Shown: positions 19,868 to 31,530, counted from the stretch's first letter. The stretch is DNA of 64,000 nucleotides from Salvelinus alpinus (GCF_045679555.1 NC_092087.1:79477305-79541304), one strand, 5' to 3'. A program made the numbers and translations. Notes: generated by a model not told the origin, from the letters alone.

Positions 19868-22800
19868 ATGGCCGTGATGATAGGAATTGCTTTCAGGTAT
19901 GTTTGTAATAGTCTTGATTTAGTTTGTTTCCCTTGTCCTTCAGGTAGCTATGTTTATAACATACATTCTTTTTCCTTTAGAGTTTCTTGGCTTTGTTGCC
20001 TGCTAATTGGAGGGATAACGTGTTCTACATCAGAAGGTGAGTTCATTTCAAATAACAGCTACGTAGTTCCATAACCTTCAAAGGCTGGCATTTTTATATA
20101 TATTTTTTTTACCTAGGTGATTGGTCTCCTGCACTGGGTCCTAATGCAGCATGGCTCTATGCAGGATCACTTAGGTCTCTAGGATATGGCAATTATAAGT
20201 CTCCAACAGCTCAAATGAAAGCGCAACAGAAACATCCGGCCTCCATCCTGCGGAAGGAACTGGCCCTCATGTCCCAGCAACCTCAGCAAATGAGATATCA
20301 AGCTCAAATGACCCAGAATCAACCAGCCACTGAACTTCAAAAGCAACTGACTGCCATGAACCAGCAAGTGTGGCATCCAGCTCAAATGCCCCTGCAGCAG
20401 AAGCAACCGACCGCAGAACCTCAGCAAGTGTGGCATCCAGCTCAAATGCCCGTGCAGCAGAAGCAACCGACCGCCGTGCCCCAGCAAGTGTGGCATCCAG
20501 CTCAAATGCCCGTGCAGCAGAAGCAACCGACCGCCGTGCCCCAGCAAGTGTGGCATCCAGGTCAAATGCACCTGCAGCAGAAGCAACCGATCGCCGTGCC
20601 CCAGCAAGTGTGGCATCCAGCTCAAATGCCCCTGCAGCAGAAGCAACCGACCGCCGTGCCCCAGCAAGTGTGGCATCCAGCTCAAATTTCTGTGCAGCAG
20701 AAGCAACCGACCGCCGTGCCCCAGCAAGTGTGGCATCCAGCTCAAATGCCCCTGCAGCAGAAGCAACCGACCGCCGTACCCCAGCAAGTGTGGCATCCAG
20801 CTCAAATGCCAGTGCAGCAGAAGCAACCGACCGCCGTGCCCCAGCAAGTGTGGCATCCAGCTCAAATGCCCCTGCAGCAGAAGCAACCGACCGCCGTGCC
20901 CCAGCAAGTGTGGCATCCAGCTCAAATGCCCCTGCAGCAGAAGCAACCGACCGCCGTGCCCCAGCAAGTGTGGCATCCAGCTCAAATGCCCCTGCAGCAG
21001 AAGCAACCGACCGCCGTGCCCCAGCAAGTGTGGCATCCAGCTCAAATGCCCCTGCAGCAGAAGCAACCGACCGCCGTGCCCCAGCAAGTGTGGCATCCAG
21101 CTCAAATGCCCCTGCAGCAGAAGCAACCGACCGCCGTGCCCCAGCAAGTGTGGCATCCAGCTCAAATGCCCCTGCAGCAGAAGCAACCGACCGCCGTGCC
21201 CCAGCAAGTGTGGCATTCAGCTCAAATGCCAGTGCAGCAGAAGCAACCGACCGCCGTGCCCCAGCAAGTATGGCATCCAGCTCAAATGCCCCTGCAGCAG
21301 AAGCAACCGACCGCCGTGCCCCAGCAAGTGTGGCATCCAGCTCAAATGCCAGTGCAGCAGAAGCAACCGACCGCCGTGCCCCAGCAAGTGTGGAATCCAG
21401 CTCAAATGCCCGTGCAGCAGAAGCAACCGACCGCCGTGCCCCAGCAAGTGTGGCATCCAGCTCAAATGCCAGTGCAGCAGAAGCAACCGACCGCCGTGCA
21501 CCAGCAAGTGTGGCATCCAGCTCAAATGCCAGTGCAGCAGAAGCAACCGACCGCCGTGCCCCAGCAAGTGTGGCATCCAGCTCAAATGCCCCTGCAGCAG
21601 AAGCAACCGACCGCCGTGCCCCAGCAAGTGTGGCATCCAGCTCAAATGCCAGTGCAGCAGAAGCAACCGACCGCCGTGCCCCAGCAAGTGTGTCATCCAG
21701 CTCAAATGCCAGTGAAGCAGAAGCAACCGACCGCCGTGCCTCAGCAAGTGTGGCATCCAGCTCAAATGCCCCTGCAGCAGAAGCAACCGACCGCCGTACC
21801 CCAGCAAGTGTGGCATCCAGCTCAAATGCCCGTGCAGCAGAAGCAACCGACCGCCGTGTCCCAGCAAGTGTGGCATCCAGCTCAAATGCCCCTGCAGCAG
21901 AAGCAACCGACCGCCGTGCCCCAGCAAGTGTGGCATCCAGCTCAATTTCCCCAGCAAGAGCTGGCCGTCGAACCCCAGCAGCAGCAGGAGCTGGCCGTCG
22001 AACCCCAGCAGCAGCAGGAGCTGGCCGTCGAACCCCAGCAGCAGCAGGAGCTTGCCGTCGAACCCCAGCAGCAGCAGGAGCTGGCCGTCGAACCCCAGCA
22101 GCAGCAGGAGCTGGCCGTCGAACCCCAGCAGCAGCAGGAGCTGGCCGTCGAACCCCAGCAGCAGCAGGAGCTTGCCGTCGAACCCCAGCAGCAGCAGGAG
22201 CTGGCCGTCGAACCCCAGCAGCAGCAGGAGCTGGCCGTCGAACCCCAGCAGCAGCAGGAGCTGGCCGTCGAACCCCAGCAGCAGCAGGAGCTGGCCGTCG
22301 AACCCCAGCAGCAGCAGGAGCTGGCCGTCGAACCCCAGCAGCAGCAGGAGCTGGCCGTCGAACCCCAGCAGCAGCAGGAGCTGGCCGTCGAACCCCAGCA
22401 GCAGCAGGAGCTGGCCGTCGAACCCCAGCAGCAGGAGCTGGCCGTCGAACCCCAGCAGCAGCTGGCTGTCGATTCCCAGCAAGTGAGGTATCCAGCTCAA
22501 ATGCACCAGCAGCAACCGAACCACATTCCTCAGCAAGAATGGCATGTAGCTCACATGCCCCTGCAGCAGAAGCAACTGGCCACTGAACCTCAGCAGAAGG
22601 AACCGACCGCCATGCCCCCGCAAGTGTGGTATCGAGCTAAAACGCTCCAGCAGCAAAATCATTTGGCCTTCATGCCACAGAAGCAACAGGCCTCCATTCC
22701 CCAGCAGCCTCCGCTTGTGTGGCATCCAGCTTATTTTCCCCAGCTGCAGAAGGAACTGGCCGTCGAACCCCAGCAGCAGAAGGAACTGGCCGTCGAACCC

Positions 22801-23219
22801 CAGCAAGTGAGGTATCCAGCTCAAATGCCCCAGCAGCAACCAAACCACATTCCTCAGCAATTATGGCATGTAGCCCAAATGCCCCAGCAGCAACTGGTCC
22901 CAATGTCTCAGCAGAAGCACTACGAAAGCACTGAAGATGGCGTCTCTAGTAATTCTCAGTTCCAAATCAGTTCCAAATTGCACTACGAGAATGGCAGAAC
23001 TGTCTTCTCCCAAACCCGCTACACTCCTAGGGAGGCTATGCTTGTTGACAGTGGAAATGCTCCCAATGACAGTGATGTTGGCATATTTGAACCAAGCACA
23101 TACCCACCACTAGTAATGGATCCTACAAGGTAACATACAGTTTTAGTCTGGTTTTAACTTTGCTCTCTGAATTTGAAATCCTTTGTGCTAACCATGTATC
23201 TGCCAACAGGAAAATCTAA
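19868..23219 (+). CDS. Large secreted Gln/Pro-rich tandem-repeat protein (unit 1), family not recognised
   Basis: My splice model: exon 1 19868-19896, exon 2 19981-20036, exon 3 20117-23129, exon 4 from 23210 with stop at 23217-23219; all introns GT-AG, about 1035 residues. Exons 1-2 encode a signal peptide (M-A-V-M-I-G-I-A-F-R then V-S-W-L-C-C-L-L-I-G-G-I-T-C), so secretion is likely. Residues 30-112 form a unique N-terminus rich in W, Y, Q and K. Residues 113-640 are 27 copies of VWHPAQMPLQQKQPTAVPQQ-type 20-mers, and 643-814 are about 17 copies of ELAVEPQQQQ. Residues 815-1035 carry degenerate repeats and a charged unique tail ending R-K-I. A reading through the exon 3 donor would stop two bases later. 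Two noncoding 3' exons follow (donor at 23248, acceptor before 23326) with AATAAA at 23393-23398. No ZP or other globular domain is seen. An eggshell- or matrix-type structural protein is one possibility, from composition only. Confidence 0.8.
20368..21945 (+). repeat. 60-bp coding minisatellite, 27 copies (unit 1)
   Basis: Head-to-tail 60-bp repeats starting GTGTGGCATCCAGCTCAAAT. Most differ at one or two positions, chiefly the codon pair CCCCTG / CCCGTG / CCAGTG (P-L or P-V) before CAGCAG. Eight consecutive near-identical P-L units lie at about 20840-21200, suggesting a recent local expansion. Confidence 0.95.
21958..22462 (+). repeat. 30-bp coding minisatellite, about 17 copies (unit 1)
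   Basis: Repeats of GAGCTGGCCGTCGAACCCCA plus a CAG run, encoding ELAVEPQQQQ. A CTTGCC variant appears twice at a regular four-unit spacing (about 22051 and 22171), suggesting duplication of a four-unit block. The CAG tail varies by 6 bp between units. Confidence 0.93.
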
Positions 23220-23604
23220 TGGTGGATTCATCCTTTAGAAGCTGATGGTGAGACTTTTTTAATTTTTTTATTGTCAAATTGATGACATAAGATTCTGTTG
23301 CTGACACTGTTCTAATTTCTTTTAGGTTTCAGTCATGCTTTTGTTCTGACCAGGAAGTTGCCGTTTTCTTGCTACTCTTGCATGATTGACTCAATAAACA
23401 ATTTTACTTTCCAATATCTAGTGTCTTTGCAGTACTGAGGGTACGGTTGTGCTTGCTGATTTCAAACGGATGGTGTGGGTTACCAGTACAGTTGGCAGTA
23501 AAAGAATGTGGTTCAGTCTTCAAATAGCTGGTTTTTACCTTTGCTACTGGTTGTTCAAATTCCAAGTTTGGCTTTACATTAGTGTTGTCAAGTGGTGAAA
23601 TGTC

Positions 23605-24714
23605 TGACCTTCCTCATGTTCATACTTTTGTATGTTGACACCCCTTCAAATGACTGGATTTGGCATTTCGGCCACCCGTTGCTGAAGCGTATAAAATCGA
23701 GCACACAGCCGTGCAATCTCCATATTCAAACATTGGCAGTAGAAGGGCCTTGATGAGCTCTCACTTTCAATGTGGCACAGTCATAGGATGACACTTTTCC
23801 AAGTCAGTTTGTCAAATTTCCACCCTGCTTAAGCATCCCCGGTCAAGTAAGTCTTAATGTGACAGGCCACACAATCACACAACAGGGCTGTAGCGTGTAG
23901 TCATCTGTCCTCGGTTGCAACACTTAGCGTTCCAAACTGCCTCTGGATGCACTGTTAGCACCAGAACTGTTCCGGTGCTTCATGAAGCGTGTTTCGATGA
24001 ACAGCTGCACACAAGCCTACAATCAATGTGCAATTCCACTCGTCTGTGGGGGTGGTGTAAAGCTCAGCGATATTGGACTAAAGCGCAATGGAAATGCCTT
24101 GTCTGGAGAGACTAATCACTCCATCTGGCAGGACAAATCTGGGTTTCACTAATGCCAGGAGAACGCTACCTGCCCGACTGCATTGTGCCAACTTAAGTTT
24201 GTTGGCGGAATAAATGTCTGGGGCTGTTTATGATGGTTTGGGCTAGGCCCCTTAGTTCCAGTGAAGGGAAGTCTTAACGCTACAGCATACAATAACATTC
24301 TAGACAATGCTGTGCTTCCAACTTTGACAACAGTTTGGGGGAAGGACCTTTCCTGTTTGTGTATGACAGTGCACAATGCAAGGTCCATACAGAAACGGTT
24401 TGCGATATGTGTGGAAGAATTTGACAGGCCTGGAGAGTGCCTTGAACTCAACCCTATCGAACACCTTTGGCATGAATTGGAATGCCGACTGCGAGCCAGG
24501 CCTAATCAACCAACATCAGTTTCTGACCTCATACTGTTGTGGCTGAATGAAAGCAAGTCCCCACAGATGTTCAAACATCTAGTGGAACGCCTTCCCAGAA
24601 GAAGGAAGGCTTTTATAGCTGCAATTGGGGGGAGCAAACTCCATATTAATGCCCATGATTTTGAAATGAGATGTTCAACAAGCTGATGTCCATAACTTTG
24701 GTCATGTAGTGCAC
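23605..24714 (+). mobile_element. Tc1-like transposon remnant downstream of the repeat-protein gene (unit 1)
   Basis: Left end region reads TCATACTTTTGTATGTTGAC and the right end CTTTGGTCATGTAGTGCA, the terminal pattern of a common salmonid Tc1 family. Broken plus-strand transposase pieces include N-P-I-E-H-L-W-H-E-L-E-C-R-L-R-A-R-P near 24445-24500. Many stops and frameshifts, and part of the N-terminal region is deleted. It starts about 200 bp after the poly(A) signal of the repeat-protein gene. Confidence 0.75.
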
Positions 24715-25074
24715 TTTAGATGTAGTTATGTAGGCATGCATTGTACACGGTGTTAACAATCCAGACTTATTCTTCAACATCAATCTGAGCCTTAGGGAGA
24801 GTACTAAGCTAACATGTGGAATTGTTTAAAATGTTCATACCATGATCAATTAGATGTATGACTTTTTGGGAAACTTCAGGTATCAACATTTTATCACAAT
24901 GTTTTGCTAAAATAAAGAATTTTGCCTTTGCTACTATAGCCCACAGAAACACATTGAATAATGCCTTTTTATAGATGGCAAAGTTTTGTAGTATCTCCAA
25001 TATCTAGGTGGTGGCACAAATGTAACCCTTTATGTATCACATTTTGCCACATACTGTATGTCGAAACCAGATGG

Positions 25075-25240
25075 TGAGTAATATATGGAATTAAGTAGTA
25101 ACCAAAACAAGTGTTAAATCAAAATGTTTGGCATTCTTCAAAGTAGCCACCCTTTGCCTTGATGACAGCTTTGCACACTCTTGGCATTCTCTCAACCAGC
25201 TTCATGAGGTAGTCCCTTGGAATGCATTTCAATTAAAGAG
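25075..25240 (-). pseudogene. Tc1-like transposase C-terminal scrap (unit 1)
   Basis: The minus strand reads P-R-D-Y-L-M-K-L-V-E-R-M-P-R-V, then A-K-G-G-Y-F-E-E-C-Q, the usual last 50 residues of another Tc1 transposase family, with small disruptions. It is a truncated 3' end only. Confidence 0.65.
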
Positions 25241-26111
25241 AGTGACCCAGCACTTTTTTTTTTAATGCCAGCTCAAGTGGGCTTTCCACTTTCCTTTTGT
25301 ATTTATTTAGTAATGGTGATAACATAATCACTCCGGACAGACAACTAAAAACTCATCATATAAATGTTGCAGCAGCCTAGGCTACTCCTAAACAGAGATC
25401 TGGGATGAAAACGAGATGATTTTTCAGTCTGATCATATAGGCTAATAATAGCAGCTGCGTGTTCAGCCTATGCGCCATGTCCATCTGGTCAGGGTAAACA
25501 AATTGGTAACGTTATGTATTTATAGTCCATTTGTGTGTCAGGAGAAAATGTGATTAAATTTGGTTTACATTCAAACTTGGGCTGGCCAGGCTGCCTATAC
25601 GTTTTCAATCCAAAATTAGTAACTGGAATGAATCAACATAATAGTGATGACAGATGTGAGTTAATGTTTAATTAGGCTTACCGTTGCATAGCTCTGCATG
25701 ATGCAAACAGGGCTGGCCCTCCCATTAGGCAAGATTATGCTTCTGTCTTTTTGGCAATTGGTTGCCACCCTCCGGTGCCCCTGATCCGCTTCTAAACCGC
25801 CCGCACCCCAGCCACCAGCTCATAGCCATTGCTGCAGTTCCCGCTCCCACCCTTTTTTCTCCTCTCCCGAAGTTCACTCTTACTGTCTTTGGTAGCTATG
25901 GTGATGTGTGTGTTTTATATGGGATTATCCAACTGTGAATCATTAATAAAAAGGAGTTTGCCAATTCAAGTATTGTATTGTCTTTTTGTTTGTGTGACAA
26001 GTTGGTGATTAAGGCAGTAGCCTAACCTATCCTGTTAACGTTAGCTAGCTCATACTAGTAGATATCATCAGCTAAAAGTAAGCTACAGAGAGTTGAAACA
26101 AATGTGCTACC

Positions 26112-28490
26112 ATGTCTAAGAGACAAAAATTAATGAAGCAGATAAAAAAAAATGAATAAGAAAAGAGGCACAATCTCCAAACCAAAGAAATTCGCTGCTG
26201 AAATTGATCAGCGTGCAGCAATGTCCATCAGCCGGTATAGAGAACGACAAGCCTCCGGGGACAGGCGTTCATTCGCCGAGAGGGACGAGCCCCCTTTCGC
26301 TGGTTCTAGCAGTGAAGAGGGCAAACCGGAGGAGCCATCCACTTCCACCAATGATGATAGCTCACTGGGTGAATAAGAACGGGTGGCCACACCTCCAAAC
26401 AATGCTGGCGGAGACCCTACTATCTTGGACCCTGACTCAGATTCGTCGCACCCCATCCCAGTGACAGTGGTGCTGCTGCTAAATCCGACTCCCAGACAAA
26501 AAACATAAAAGATCCCTGTGATTGGCCAAAATATATGAATGGCTCTTTACGGGATATGTTAGTGCAGGCTGGGCCACATCAGGATAAGGAGGGGAATTTC
26601 CCAAGAGATGAGGGGCAACGAAAATGTTCGGTGGCCCACTACAATAGGAGGATGGCGAACGGGGAGCGAGTGGAGAGACCAAGGCTTGTCTATTCCAAGC
26701 AAAACGATGCAGCCTTCTGTTTTTGCTGCAAACTTTTTTCACACTAGTGGAAGAATCTGGAAGAATCTGTGCCACCGCCTCAGCTCGCATGAGAAGTCGC
26801 ATGACCACCTAGATAGTTTCCATAGGTGGAAGGAGCTGGAGATCAGGCTGCTGTACAAGCAAACTATCGATGCCCAAGCCCAACGGGCTATTGACGGAGA
26901 GACTACCAACTGGCAGCAGCTGATACGATTAATGGCCACCCAGAATATTGCGCTACGTGGGACCACCGACTGGCTGAACAAGCCAAATAATGGGAACATT
27001 CTGAAGTTTGTGGAAATGCTGGGTATCTTTGATGGAATCATGAAGAAGCATGTAAGGAGAGTACAGCCCAAAGACACACGTGTGAACTACCTTGGTAAAA
27101 TAATCCAGAACGAAATCATTGACATGCTGGCAGAAGAGTTCCAGCAGACAGTGTGCAGTGAGCTAAAAGCAGACAGATATGTTTCTATAATTTTGGTCTG
27201 CACACCAGACAAGAGCAAAACAGATCAGATGACTACAGTGGTGCATTTTGTTTCAACCGAGGATGATGGGTCAGTGCGCACGAGAGAGCACTTCCTGGAG
27301 TTTAGTGAACTACTTGACGCAACGGGGTGGGCATGACAGAGTTGCTCATCTCAAAACTACAGAAACATGGCATCGTCATCATGAACATGAGAGGGCAGGG
27401 GTATGACAACGGGGCAAATATGCGGGGGAGGCACAGCGGAGTTCAAAAGAGAGTGCATAATATCAATACAAGGGCATTTTTTTGTGCCATGGAGCACGCA
27501 CTCACTGAATCTGGTTCTCTCTGATGCATTATCGTGTTGCTTGTAGGCAGCTGAGTTTTTTAACACCATCCAAGAGATTTCGACATTTTTATCTGGAGCT
27601 ACACACAGCTGTGACGTGCTGAAAGAGCACGTGAAAGAAGGACTCCCCTCAGCACCATGAGATGGGAGAGCCGGGTGGAGGCTGTGAAACCTGTGCAATA
27701 CCAACTCGGGGAGAATTATGATGCCCTGTGCTAAAACAAGGTTGGAGGCAAACAGCATTGCCGCCAAGATGAACAAATTTGGCTTCATGCGCGCAGTGGT
27801 CGTTTGGTATGACACATTGTTCAAAGTGAAAATCACCAGAAAGAGTTTGCAGGTGGTGAGTTTGAACCTTTCACAAGCAGTGGCTTAACTGATCTCAACC
27901 AGGGTATTCCTCCAAGACTACCACTCTGATGCAGCTTTCGCTGGCGCATTAGCAAGCGCAAATGAGATGGCAGAGGAGATGTGTATTGTGCCCTGTTTCC
28001 GAGTGCAGCCCATTGGCCGTCCCAGGAAGAAGAGGAGTCTGTTTGGCTACGAGGGAGAGGATGAGCCTGTGACTGACCCTCAGCAGAAATTCGAAGTACA
28101 TTTCTTTAATCAGTTTCTTGATTCTGCTATTCAGTCCGTCAACGAGGGCTTTACGCAGCTCGAAGAGCACAGCAGTGTTTTCAGCATCCTGTACAACACC
28201 CCACCGTCAAGGACATGGACACTGTAGTGCTTACCAGCGACTCCGCAACACTCGAGAGGGCCCTTACGTACGGGGATTCCAGGGACATCGACACAAAAGA
28301 GCTGTGTAATGAGCTCAAAGTCTTGAACAGGAGACTGGTCAGTGAGGCAAAACCACTCGATGCATTGGAGTATATATCCAGACACCAAATGGCCTCCTTG
28401 TATCTCAATGCCTATGTTGCCCTGAGAGTTCTTCACACTCCCCGTGACAGTGGCAAGGGGAGAGCACACATTCTCCAAGCACAAACTACC
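26112..28490 (+). pseudogene. hAT (ZMYM1-like) transposase pseudogene (unit 1)
   Basis: Starts M-S-K-R-Q-K at 26112 and is broken into at least five frames. 26152-26376 is a basic N-terminus then acidic Ser-rich stretch. 26535-26747 is a TTF-type zinc-finger region with F-C-F-C-C-K-L-F. 26740-27336 is the DUF4371-type core with N-I-A-L-R-G. 27327-27524 contains G-Q-G-Y-D-N-G-A-N-M-R-G, a conserved catalytic-region block. 27660-28230 and 28215-28490 are the C-terminal region. A TAA at about 27886 interrupts a stretch that is open in unit 2. The downstream dimerisation end is followed by a CT microsatellite. It cannot encode an active enzyme. Confidence 0.78.
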
Positions 28491-28739
28491 TGAACTCTAC
28501 TATGAATCAAGAGACTCAATGGACTCGCCACCATATCAATTGATCATGAATTGTCTTACAAAATCAACCTCCAACAAGCAGTGCATGCGTTTGCTTCCAG
28601 GATGGCCATGTGAGTCAACTTGTCTTGAAGGGAAGCGTTGTTCATACACTCATATTCATTCTATCACTGAGTCATTTATTAAGATTAATTATTTATCGCC
28701 TGTTTACTTTGTATACATATATTTTCAAATAGACTACAT

Positions 28740-28830
28740 CCTAATCTCTCTCTCTGTCTCTCTCTCTCTTCCTGTCTCTCGCTCTCTCTTCCTTTGTCGC
28801 TCTCTCTCTCACACTCACTCTCTCCATTTG
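28740..28830 (+). repeat. CT-rich microsatellite within hAT (unit 1)
   Basis: Long CTCTCT-rich tract with GT/GC interruptions between the transposase pseudogene and the hAT right part; the copy is at about 52437-52522. It is followed by TTTGATTTCAG, a plausible old splice acceptor. Confidence 0.7.
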
Positions 28831-28839
28831 ATTTCAGGA

Positions 28840-29864
28840 CCATGGACAGCTAGAAAGAAAACATCGCTGACTGCAATGTAGCTCAACAGCAGAGGAAAGA
28901 GGCCACTCTATGCGGGCCACAAATTAAAGAAATGCTGAAACTGATGTTGGACAATCAAATTCAATATGTAAATAAAATACATTTGTTAAGGCTGGGTCAT
29001 TGACATTATTTTACACTGCTCCAACAAATGAGGCACTTGCTTCCAAAGCTCAAATGATCTGACTCTTTTTTACAGTTCTACAGGAATATTAAATGATATG
29101 TGAAATAAAAGTGTAATTTTATTGTGTCGTGTCATGTGTGATAACAGGTGGCATATTTTTTTGTAAGAAACTCGGTTTCCTCATATAGGCAGTTGGCTGC
29201 ATAGTGATTGCAACATTGTAACTTTCCGGTAAGGGACCTCCTATATGTGCACTCGAGCACCAATCATCGAATTACACATATAACTGGAACCTATTTCTTC
29301 CTATTCAAAAAAATATGTGGTGAGCCTACCTGTTTGACAGACGTAATTGTGCTATCCATAGATGTCGGTATAGCCAAATCCTCTAATACTGTCGCATGTA
29401 CTCCTTATATAACTCCGTGAAGGGTTTGGTGTATTTGGTTAAAACCAGGGCTCGAATTGAGTGAGGGTATCCCATACCCTTTGTTAAAGAAACGGGTATC
29501 TACTGTTTGCTTTAAATGTAGAAAAAACTACACACAAGGAATCCAGATTATATAAAGCGTTCTATAACAATGCTTAACTCTGTGATACCTTATGGTAGAA
29601 ACAAGCTTTCAAATGCCTGCAAAAGAGGTGACTCCGATGCATATGAGGATGTATTGATTCCTCTCTATGCCATTCTGAAGCTGAGCTGCAGCCTATAATA
29701 TTCGATGAGCTATTCTGTCCCTATTAAAAAAAAGATGTTTGTTTGAACCCAGGAAGCTTTTAGGGAAGCACTTCTGTTGTTGGGTTGTACAACGGACAAG
29801 TAGCCAGCAGTGGAAGCTTACATTTTTCTGCATCGGTGGAGCTTCTGTCTGGGTGGAAAGGGAA
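28840..29864. other. Noncoding right part of hAT element up to the unit end
   Basis: No recognisable gene. It includes CCAGGGCTCGAATTGAG near 29445, which resembles a hAT end and may mark a nested element, but I found no partner end. Confidence 0.35.
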
Positions 29865-30792
29865 CTTTTGAAAGAGACATGATTAGATTCATAAGGATGT
29901 CTAAGATGTAATTATTTGCAAACAGCATTGCAAACAAGACACTCTGGTTAGACGTTGGATAAATGGTAAATTTGCTTAGTTCTCTGTCCATTCTTCCCTG
30001 AAACTTCTATTTTCATTATCCACCTTTCTTTTGAGACTTTTTCAGCACGACATTTTCTCTTGATTTCAAGCTGTTTTTCCCCAATCCCCTCATAAAGAGT
30101 TCATGTCACTAATGTAATAGCGACATTGGTGATTTTATCAATGTAATCATTAGGCTATGTTATTGACATTGAATTGATTATATAGCCTACTAACCAGATC
30201 TGTTAAAAATGTTGTTTAATTTGTAGAATATGCCTATGAATTGGGCTGCTATTATGTTCTGTTCCTGCGACTTTTAGCTTTAAAAAACCTATTGCTGACC
30301 CCCTGCTGTACATAGTTTAGCGGGGATAGGTGGGGGGTCGGCAGTTTTTTGTCTTGCCTAGGGCAGCACAACGTCGAGGGCTGGCCCTGAATGCAAACAT
30401 GCATATAGCAAGCTCAGCCCTGTGAGTTCTGTTGTCTATCAGTTGTTGTCTCTTTGTCTGGGTCGAGGAAACCCCCCTCTTAATCTAGTCTAAATATAAT
30501 GAATATGAACAAATATAAGGTTACTGCAGTTTGACAGGGCTTTCATCCCCCCAGGGCCAGTTTTCTTCAGGAGTTTTTTAAAACCATTTGACTTGATTAG
30601 AAAAAACTGGTCCCATCATAGCCCATATAAAACCCTTTTACAACTGATTAGTCACTGTCATACCTTATAGGGTCAAGCATTTTCCTGGTAATGTTAAGGT
30701 GACACCAGTCTGCTTGCAGTTGTCAGTTATCGTCAGGTATGTGGATGATCAGGGCTTTATTCAGGAACGTTTCTTGGGCTACTTTCTCTCAC

Positions 30793-31203
30793 TCTGACAG
30801 AGCTCTATATTTCCTCTGGAGGTCCATCTCTGCAGCACTCCACCAATCAGGGCTTTATGGTAGAGTGGCGAGGTGGAAGCCTCTCCTCAGTAAAGACACA
30901 TCACAGCCGGCCAAAAAACACCTAAAGACTCTAAAACCACGAGAACAAGATTCTCTGGTCTGATTAAACCAAGATTGAACTCTTTGGCTTGAATGCCAAG
31001 CGTCACGTCTGGAGGAAACCTGGCACCATTGAGTGGCCCAGCCATAGCCCGGACTTGAACCCGATCAAACATCTCTGGAGAGACCTGAAAATAGCTGTGC
31101 AGCAACGCTCCACATCCAACCTGACAGAGCTTGAGAGGATCTGCAGAGAGGAATGGTACAAACTTTCATTAGTAAATCATTATTATAACGCAAATGAAAC
31201 CTA
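30793..31203 (+). pseudogene. Tc1-like transposase remnant, C-terminal pieces (unit 2)
   Basis: This carries S-A-A-L-H-Q-S-G-L-Y-G-R-V-A-R near 30820-30870 and N-A-K-R-H-V-W-R-K-P-G-T near 30990-31025. It then jumps to S-P-D-L-N-P-I-K-H-L-W-R-D-L-K-I-A-V-Q with a tail ending E-R-I-C-R-E-E-W. The third catalytic acidic residue (normally P-I-E) reads Lys here. The central region with the second catalytic Asp is deleted. It is joined on the left to the hAT fragment by a deletion. Confidence 0.75.
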
Positions 31204-31530
31204 GAGTTCGGTTTATATAGCCATGGGGGAATGAAAAAAGTTTTGTATGTATTTGGTTGTGAAGATCTTAGATTACATGTAAAAAAAACGACTCAATAAA
31301 AAATATAAAAGGAATACTAAAATAGCCAATGTATCGTCATGTTGTATACATCATAACCCGAGGGGGGTCGAAATTGTTGTTCAAATGTTGCATGTACACT
31401 TTTTAGTATCTAGATATTGTGTTATATGTTAGAATGTCTAATTAACAACTATATTGTATACATTAATAATATTGTTTTGTCAGAAATATATAAATATAAT
31501 GATAAATATCATCTCTTCAGTGGGTCATAT
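31204..31530. other. AT-rich spacer (units 2 and 3 only)
   Basis: About 330 bp, also present at 54877-55207, containing no recognised gene. In unit 1 this whole stretch and the Tc1 C-terminal half are missing and a roughly 20-bp unrelated stretch sits at the join. Confidence 0.5.

Larger units (their letters stand above)
6185..29864 (+). repeat. Segmental tandem duplication, unit 1 (23.68 kb)
   Basis: The sequence starting CTTTTGAAAGAGACAT at 6185 recurs at 29865 and, slightly altered, at 53557. The intervening sequence matches throughout at high identity by eye. Unit 1 is the most distinct copy. It alone has a 242-bp insertion at 17367-17608, an extra block at about 14142-14308, an extra block at about 18550-18724, and a different deletion pattern in the Tc1 remnant near 7.1-7.6 kb. 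The left neighbour of this unit (before 6185) is unrelated retroviral DNA, so 6185 is the array's left edge. Confidence 0.95.
25708..30389 (+). mobile_element. hAT element spanning the unit 1 / unit 2 junction
   Basis: Ends CAGGGCTGGCCCTCCCATTA and, at the right, CGAGGGCTGGCCCTG. The 8-bp flanks GATGCAAA (25700-25707) and AATGCAAA (30390-30397) match at 7 of 8 positions, as expected for a hAT target-site duplication. Length 4.68 kb. It contains a broken ZMYM1-type transposase (26112-28490). The tandem-duplication junction (29864/29865) lies within its noncoding right part. Confidence 0.82.

Noticed and set aside
20368-21945. CRISPR-like direct repeat array
   Set aside because: Repeats abut without unique spacers, are in coding frame, and the DNA is vertebrate.
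20370-22586. 738-residue Ala/Ser/Arg-rich frame in another sense frame
   Set aside because: Follows automatically from stop-free 60-bp and 30-bp periods; it has no start context and no unique flanking coding sequence.
29208-29420. 70-residue plus-strand frame in the hAT right part
   Set aside because: Identical in unit 2 simply because the units are young; there is no domain and it lies in transposon noncoding sequence.
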